Positions 7,396 to 10,774 of a DNA stretch of 10,774 nt are shown one piece after another. The notes under the pieces are model-generated. The model had not been told where the DNA came from. It saw only the letters and a program-made list of their open reading frames with translations, and did not search any database. The stretch is from Tenericutes bacterium ADurb.BinA155 (GTDB taxonomy: Bacteria > Bacillota_I > Bacilli_A > RFN20 > CAG-826): assembly GCA_002068375.1 (NCBI GenBank), contig MVZL01000026.1, positions 1 through 10,774 of the forward strand. Reading direction: 5' to 3'. Each line of letters begins with the position of its first letter. The stretch's first letter is position 1. A program made the translations under genes and the position numbers.

Positions 7396-7535
7396 CTGAA
7401 AAAGTTCAAAAGTATCGTTGCACTATTTGCGGAGCGATCGTGATTCCGAATCCCGATGGTTCCTGCCCGGTTTGCGGCGCGCCGAAAGAAGCGCTGGTTC
7501 CGGTCGACGATGACGGGAACGACATCGAGCAATAA
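7392..7535 (+). CDS. small rubredoxin-like protein (rubrerythrin C-terminal type)
   Basis: 47 residues starting MAEKVQKYRCTICG. Two cysteine pairs, C10-x-x-C13-G and C25-P-x-C28-G-A-P, form the four-cysteine iron site of a rubredoxin knuckle. Only 11 residues separate the pairs, as in the C-terminal domain of rubrerythrins; classical rubredoxins have nearly 30. So it is a free-standing rubrerythrin-type domain, probably a one-electron carrier in the cytosol, for example in peroxide or oxygen reduction. Zinc binding is an alternative. The acidic tail (VPVDDDGNDIEQ) is not diagnostic. GGAGG (7376-7380) is 11 bases ahead of the ATG. The unit has its own terminator and no rubrerythrin gene is nearby. 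Confidence 0.88.
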   Translation: MAEKVQKYRCTICGAIVIPNPDGSCPVCGAPKEALVPVDDDGNDIEQ

Positions 7536-7541
7536 GAGTTC

Positions 7542-7568
7542 AAAAGAACCGCTACGGCGGTTCTTTTT
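7542..7568 (+). terminator. intrinsic terminator of the rubredoxin-like gene
   Basis: A ten-pair stem AAAAGAACCG (7542-7551) with CGGTTCTTTT (7558-7567) is followed by more T and C. It starts 6 bases past the stop codon. Its first 13 bases with flank, TTCAAAAGAACCG, also begin the terminator near 4145. Confidence 0.88.
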
Positions 7569-7573
7569 CTTTC

Positions 7574-7587
7574 TGAGAACGCTTTCA
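7574..7587 (+). promoter_or_regulatory. cre-type CcpA binding site upstream of ldh
   Basis: TGAGAACGCTTTCA matches every fixed position of the catabolite-responsive element consensus TGWNANCGNTNWCA. It lies about 50 bases upstream of the probable ldh transcription start and 68 bases before the ATG. CcpA bound upstream of the -35 region usually activates, and ldh is a known CcpA-activated gene in lactic acid bacteria. No ccpA gene is in the window. Confidence 0.7.
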
Positions 7588-7623
7588 CTTATCGTCTAGC
7601 AACCTTTTCGAGGCGAACTTCGG

Positions 7624-7629
7624 CATAAT
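7624..7629 (+). promoter_or_regulatory. candidate -10 box for ldh
   Basis: CATAAT lies 26 bases ahead of the ATG and 11 bases before the AGGAGG ribosome binding site. No good -35 hexamer is found at the usual spacing, which would fit a promoter that depends on an activator at the upstream cre site. That link is inferred. Confidence 0.4.
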
Positions 7630-7654
7630 AAACGTGGTTAGGAGGTTAACCCCA

Positions 7655-8617
7655 ATGACCAAAGAAAGAAAAGTCGTCATCATCGGAGATGGCGCGGTTG
7701 GATCGAGCATCGCTTTCACCTTGATGCAGAGCCATAGCGCTTCCGAGATCGTCATCATCGATGTCAACAAAGACAAAGCCGAAGGCGACGTCCTCGACAT
7801 GGTCGACGGAATGTCCTTCGTGTCGGTCCCCAAGATCATCCGGGCCGGCGACTATTCGGATTGCCAAGACGCGAAACTCGTCATCATCACGGCTGGCGCG
7901 AGCCAAAAGCCGGGGGAGACCCGGCTCGATCTTCTCCATAAAAACGCCGGGATTATGAGTTCGATTTGCGATCAGCTGAAGAGCAACCTCAATCCTGAGG
8001 GCCTCGTGATGGTCGTCTCGAATCCGGTCGATATCTTAAGTTATCTCGTCTATCGGAAATTAAGCCTTCCTTCCTCTCGTGTCTTCGGGAGTGGGACCGT
8101 CCTCGATACTTCGCGGCTAAAGACCGCGATCAGCGAAGACACCCATATCGATCCGCGGAATATCCATACCTTCATCGTCGGCGAACATGGCGATAGCGAG
8201 GTGGCGGCCTGGTCCGCGACTTCGGTCGGCGGTCTTTCCCTCACCGATTATTGCGCGAAATGCGGCAAGTGCGGTGCCCACAACATGGCCAAACTCGATG
8301 AGCTTCATGAGAAAGTGAAGAATGCGGCCTATGAGATCATCGCGAAGAAAGGGGCCACCTTCTATGCGGTCGCTCTCGCGGTCAACCGGATCGTCACCGC
8401 GATCCTCAATGACGAGAACAGCGTCCTCACCCTTTCGACTTTGCTCCTCAATGAATTCGATGGCCAAGTGAGCGATGTCTATATGTCGCTTCCTTGCGTC
8501 GTCAATAGCCGCGGGGTCGAGAAGATTCTCCGTCCGAACTATAGCGAGTCCGAGACCAAGGCCTTGGTGGCTTCGGGAACCGCGTTAAAAGACAAGATCA
8601 AAGAACTAGGGCTCTGA
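7655..8617 (+). CDS. ldh: L-lactate dehydrogenase
   Basis: NAD-dependent cytosolic enzyme that reduces pyruvate to L-lactate, regenerating NAD+ in fermentation. It has 320 residues, normal for the family. The Rossmann motif is VVIIGDGAVGSS (7-18) with D36 for the NAD ribose. Substrate residues, with classical LDH numbers in brackets, are Q84 (102), R90 (109), N123 (140), D151 (168), R154 (171), catalytic H178 (195) and T235 (246). Gln at 102 marks lactate rather than malate dehydrogenase. At the fructose-1,6-bisphosphate site of allosteric LDHs, H171 (188) is kept but residue 173 is Lys, so activation may differ. An unusual cysteine cluster, CAKCGKC (200-206), follows the active-site loop. 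AGGAGG (7640-7645) is 9 bases ahead of the ATG and fixes the start, although the frame opens earlier. It is monocistronic, with a strong terminator. Confidence 0.96.
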   Translation: MTKERKVVIIGDGAVGSSIAFTLMQSHSASEIVIIDVNKDKAEGDVLDMVDGMSFVSVPKIIRAGDYSDCQDAKLVIITAGASQKPGETRLDLLHKNAGIMSSICDQLKSNLNPEGLVMVVSNPVDILSYLVYRKLSLPSSRVFGSGTVLDTSRLKTAISEDTHIDPRNIHTFIVGEHGDSEVAAWSATSVGGLSLTDYCAKCGKCGAHNMAKLDELHEKVKNAAYEIIAKKGATFYAVALAVNRIVTAILNDENSVLTLSTLLLNEFDGQVSDVYMSLPCVVNSRGVEKILRPNYSESETKALVASGTALKDKIKELGL

Positions 8618-8630
8618 TTCAATAAAGATT

Positions 8631-8665
8631 AAGGAGACAAGATGAGCCTGTCTCCTTTTCTTTTT
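8631..8665 (+). terminator. intrinsic terminator of ldh
   Basis: AAGGAGACA (8631-8639) pairs perfectly with TGTCTCCTT (8649-8657), and a T-rich tail runs to 8665. It starts 13 bases past the stop codon. Confidence 0.93.
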
Positions 8666-8672
8666 GCCATAA

Positions 8673-8684
8673 TTGTATATACAA
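8673..8684 (+). promoter_or_regulatory. perfect 12-bp palindrome, candidate operator of the RHH-MNT gene
   Basis: TTGTATATACAA is its own reverse complement and lies 39 bases before the ATG at 8724, in the only stretch available for a promoter (8666-8723). Genes encoding RelB/DinJ-type ribbon-helix-helix proteins are commonly repressed by their own product at palindromes. No convincing -35/-10 pair could be assigned; TATATA inside the palindrome could serve as a -10 box. Confidence 0.45.
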
Positions 8685-8723
8685 ACAGATTTGAGCAATT
8701 TATCCATAGTAGGGGGTAGGTTT

Positions 8724-9230
8724 ATGAAAGACACCAACTTGATCGTGCGGATGAATTTGAAAACCAAAGAAGAGGCCATGAGCGTTGCGGCTTCCTATGG
8801 CCTTTCTCTTTCGGCCCTCGTTAACTCCTACCTTACTTCGGTCGCCTATTCGGGCAAGATTCCTTCAAGGGAGCTCGAACGAGCTCGCCAGGTCCAAAGG
8901 AAGGGAACGCTTTCGCTTTCTTCTCTTAAAAAAGCGGTGGTCCGTCTCGCCAGTCGCTACTCGAAAGAGCAAATTGAAGCGGTTTATCTTTTTGGTTCCT
9001 ACGCGCGAAAAGAGGCCCGAAAAGATAGCGATATCGTTTTTTTGATCGTACCGGGAAGTCGGATGGATTGCTTCCTTTTAGGGTCTTTAAACTACCAACT
9101 CCAAGAAAAAATCGGCCAACCGGTCGACACCGTTCTTGAAACGGGATTATCCTCAGAAATTCGGGAGAGGGTGAAGAAAGAAAGGATCCTTTTGTATTCC
9201 GCGGATTCAAAAAAGGATCCCCGTATTTGA
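8724..9230 (+). CDS. RelB/DinJ-like RHH domain fused to a minimal nucleotidyltransferase (MNT) domain
   Basis: 168 residues in two parts. Residues 3-48 (TNLIVRMNLKTKEEAM ... GLSLSALVNSYL ... GKIP) follow the DinJ/RelB antitoxin pattern: a beta strand for DNA binding and pairing, then two helices. Residues 64-158 look like an MNT domain of the DNA polymerase beta superfamily, with VYLFGSYARKEARKDSDIVFLIV (88-109) and PVDTVLE (134-139). The expected signature is GSxAxG with SDxD. Here G91-S92 and D103 are present and D135 is a plausible third carboxylate. The second Asp of the pair is V105 (GTT where GAT is expected) and Gly is replaced by K96. Catalysis is therefore doubtful. AGGGGG (8711-8716) supports the ATG at 8724; the frame opens earlier at a TTG inside the palindrome. 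No HEPN or RelE-like toxin gene is adjacent. It could be a solitary antitoxin, a repressor or a decayed remnant. Confidence 0.8.
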   Translation: MKDTNLIVRMNLKTKEEAMSVAASYGLSLSALVNSYLTSVAYSGKIPSRELERARQVQRKGTLSLSSLKKAVVRLASRYSKEQIEAVYLFGSYARKEARKDSDIVFLIVPGSRMDCFLLGSLNYQLQEKIGQPVDTVLETGLSSEIRERVKKERILLYSADSKKDPRI

Positions 9231-9242
9231 ACGGGAATCCTT
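9209..9242 (-). terminator. terminator of the thioredoxin-like lipoprotein gene, inside the 3' end of RHH-MNT
   Basis: Bases 9213-9224 and 9231-9242 form a 12-position stem with one mismatch around a six-base loop. On the minus strand it is followed by six T (complement of 9209-9214). It begins 14 bases past the lipoprotein stop. The RHH-MNT stop codon TGA (9228-9230) sits in its loop, so the two convergent genes share this DNA. On the plus strand the tail is poor in T, so it may be a weaker stop for RHH-MNT. Confidence 0.8.
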
Positions 9243-9256
9243 GGCGATGCTAGCCT

Positions 9257-10465
9257 TTATTTTCCTTGGCCGACGTAAGTGTCGAGGAAGGCGGTGACGA
9301 TCGGAGTCGTCACACCTTCGGTTTGAGCGTGGTACCAAGTCCGGTCATCGTTAGGATCCTCCATTGTCCCGCTATAAGTCCCGAGCGAGTAATCGGTGAG
9401 GACTTTGGTCGTGACAGCGGTGGAGTCCTTTAGGTAGGATAGAGCCTTTGTCGCTAAACGCGCTTCAGTGAAGTACGTATCGGTGAGGGTGCATTTGCCA
9501 TCGCTTGCTTTCGTGACCGTGTCGTTATAGACGGTAGCCGCCCCTTCGATCACATCGCCTACTTTCGTCCCAGCATCGGTGCATTGAACATTAAAGAGGG
9601 TGGGAACATAGCCGGTCTTGTAACCCGCTTCGTTATCGGAAGTGAGACCGTATTTGGTCTTCCAGGCAAGCCACTGTTCTTTCGAAGTCGCGCCTTTATC
9701 CCAACGGATCCCATTGACCCCGACATCGATCATGTAGAACGTTTCGAGGTTGGTGTGCTCCGCGATATAGGAACGGAGCAGGCTGGAATTCAAGAACTGG
9801 CAATCGGGGCAGTCAAAGAACGAGAAGAGAATGGTGAATTGCTGCAGGCTCGCTTGGCTCGCGCCCAAATACTTGCCGGTATAAAGGGCGTCTAACTGGG
9901 CGTTATTCACTTCGAGCATCGGCGAAAAAGTAAGCCTTGAATCCATCCAACTTGCGAAGGTGCTGTAATCGTCGGAGAAAGCCTGGCCTTCAAGCTGCTG
10001 ATGCTGATAAGCGAGGGCCCCCGATTTGATGATCGCGACGTTTTGAGAGGAAGAATAGATATTGAGGCCATAGTGATCGCTGCCCTCTTGAAGGGTATTG
10101 GCCCGAATCAAATAGACCTGAAGGTTATGTTCCTTCATGTAGGGGACTAAGACTTTATTCCGGAAGACGCTCCAGCAGGAACAGCCATCGGAACTGCCGA
10201 CGACCACCAAGACAAAACTGGCCTTTTGATCGATGAGTTTCCCTAAGAAAACATACGGGATGAAATACGAGGTCGAATTATCTTCGGTCTTGTTATAGAG
10301 ATAAAAGTGGCCGTTCGGGTTATTGACGTCATCGTTCGTGGTGTCGTAAAGCTGGCCCTGATCGAGCCCGACTTTGGTGACGGGGGTATCGCCGCAGCCC
10401 CCAAGAAGCGGGAGGCTGACCAACAAGGTCGCAGCCCCTAAAAAGATCGAATGGATTTTCTTCAT
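9257..10465 (-). CDS. lipoprotein with two thioredoxin-like regions
   Basis: 402 residues. MKKIHSIFLGAATLLVSLPL followed by lipobox LGGC gives a lipid-anchored C24 outside the membrane. Two segments look like thioredoxin-fold cores, each a hydrophobic strand followed by a cysteine pair and a helix. The first is FVLVVVGSSDGCSCW (84-98) with C95-x-C97. The second is FTILFSFFDCPDC (210-222) with C219-P-D-C222, the classic CxxC layout. Each leads into a second strand (QVYLIRA, LETFYMIDVG). In the second half GYVPTLFNVQ resembles the cis-proline loop. The protein could reduce, oxidise or carry disulfides on extracytoplasmic proteins; this is inference. The frame is open to 10501 from a TTG, but the ATG at 10465 gives a proper signal peptide. 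The ribosome binding site is weak. It is monocistronic with a good terminator. Confidence 0.8.
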   Translation of the reverse strand: MKKIHSIFLGAATLLVSLPLLGGCGDTPVTKVGLDQGQLYDTTNDDVNNPNGHFYLYNKTEDNSTSYFIPYVFLGKLIDQKASFVLVVVGSSDGCSCWSVFRNKVLVPYMKEHNLQVYLIRANTLQEGSDHYGLNIYSSSQNVAIIKSGALAYQHQQLEGQAFSDDYSTFASWMDSRLTFSPMLEVNNAQLDALYTGKYLGASQASLQQFTILFSFFDCPDCQFLNSSLLRSYIAEHTNLETFYMIDVGVNGIRWDKGATSKEQWLAWKTKYGLTSDNEAGYKTGYVPTLFNVQCTDAGTKVGDVIEGAATVYNDTVTKASDGKCTLTDTYFTEARLATKALSYLKDSTAVTTKVLTDYSLGTYSGTMEDPNDDRTWYHAQTEGVTTPIVTAFLDTYVGQGK

Positions 10466-10774
10466 AACAAACACTCTAAGGTACCCCCCAAAGAAATGCA
10501 ATATTTATTGCGCGCGTCTACGCGGGCGAACCCGCCGGGAAATCCTTCCACGAATCAACCGAAAATCTTCAAAAGTTTTCGATTTTGAAAATGATTGCCA
10601 AAACCCGATAAGGCCGAAGAAAAGCCAACTTTTGTTTTGGGAAGAACCCCCGGGGAGAGACCCCGAAGAAAAATGCGATGAAATTCTATTGCTTTTTTAT
10701 GCAACTAAATGCATTATTCTTCTCGTTAAATTTCTGACTCATTTGATAGCAGAAATGAAACGGTCATAGTCTTT
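10466..10774. other. non-coding region with inverted repeats
   Basis: No credible gene is visible. The following inverted repeats can be seen. GCAATA-TT-TATTGC lies at 10498-10511, just upstream of the lipoprotein gene, and may be its operator. Two hairpins share bases and exclude each other: CGCGT/ACGCG (10513-10524) and GCGGG/CCCGC (10522-10535). TTCAAAA/TTTTGAA occurs at 10568-10589, ATGCA/TGCAT at 10699-10714 and TTTCTG/CAGAAA at 10731-10755. TTGCTT (10689-10694) and CATTAT (10712-10717), 17 bases apart, could be a promoter toward the right edge. The base composition turns AT-rich after about 10680. Confidence 0.4.

Noticed and set aside
7655..8617. Malate dehydrogenase instead of lactate dehydrogenase
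   Set aside because: The substrate-specificity residue is Gln84 (position 102 in LDH numbering), where malate dehydrogenases have Arg, and T235 (246) is also LDH-like.
8724..9256. A complete two-gene toxin-antitoxin system
   Set aside because: Only one protein is encoded. There is no second frame with HEPN (RxxxxH) or RelE-like features between ldh and the lipoprotein gene.
10374..10769. Open frame of 131 codons on the plus strand at the right edge
   Set aside because: It begins inside the opposite-strand signal peptide region, has no ribosome binding site, and the translation is basic, low in order and without any domain. The underlying DNA looks non-coding.
1..10774. CRISPR array, insertion sequence or integrase
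   Set aside because: No regularly spaced repeats, transposase motifs or terminal inverted repeats with target duplications were seen.
1..10774. Mycoplasma-type code with TGA as Trp
   Set aside because: TGA ends five genes at the expected family lengths and does not occur inside the recognised proteins, which use TGG for Trp.

Overview
The window reads as a chromosomal segment of a low-to-medium GC, fermentative Gram-positive bacterium (Bacillota). The evidence is a tRNA with an encoded CCA end, two N-terminal lipoprotein signals, cytosolic peptidases of the lactic-acid-bacterium type (PepT, PepC), an L-lactate dehydrogenase with a CcpA-type cre site upstream, and AGGAGG-like ribosome binding sites. 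Five genes end in TGA and none reads TGA as Trp, so the code is standard and not the mycoplasma code. The Ser/Thr-rich lipoproteins and the gene mix would suit an uncultured gut-type member of the Bacilli (Erysipelotrichales or RF39-like), but that placement is inference.

Layout. 1-120: tRNA-Gln(CTG) and its terminator. 128-1376: a terminator and pepT on the minus strand. 1377-1529: a divergent control region with a -10 box facing each way and a palindrome on the pepC side. 1530-2885: pepC, plus strand. 2997-4133: a lipoprotein with a repetitive Ser/Thr/Ala stalk and a beta-helix-like carbohydrate-binding domain. 4245-7327: a two-gene operon of a large FtsX-type ABC permease, possibly leaderless, and a GNAT acetyltransferase. 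7392-7535: a 47-residue rubredoxin-like protein whose ribosome binding site and start codon can fold into a hairpin. 7574-8617: cre site and ldh. 8673-9230: a gene joining a RelB/DinJ-like ribbon-helix-helix domain to a minimal nucleotidyltransferase (MNT) domain, preceded by a perfect 12-bp palindrome. 9257-10465: a minus-strand lipoprotein with two thioredoxin-like regions. 10466-10774: non-coding DNA with several inverted repeats. Nearly every transcription unit ends in a clear intrinsic terminator.

Function. PepT and PepC together complete the breakdown of imported peptides to amino acids. Ldh regenerates NAD+ by reducing pyruvate. The rubredoxin-like protein and the thioredoxin-like lipoprotein point to electron transfer or thiol chemistry inside and outside the membrane. 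The permease lacks an ATPase gene nearby, so its partner must be encoded elsewhere.

The most unusual item is the RHH-MNT fusion. It joins two antitoxin-type modules in one chain, its MNT active site lacks one catalytic Asp, and no toxin gene lies beside it. Other points worth checking are the C55 base in the tRNA T-loop, the cre site, the hairpin over the rubredoxin-like start and the CxC plus CxxC lipoprotein.
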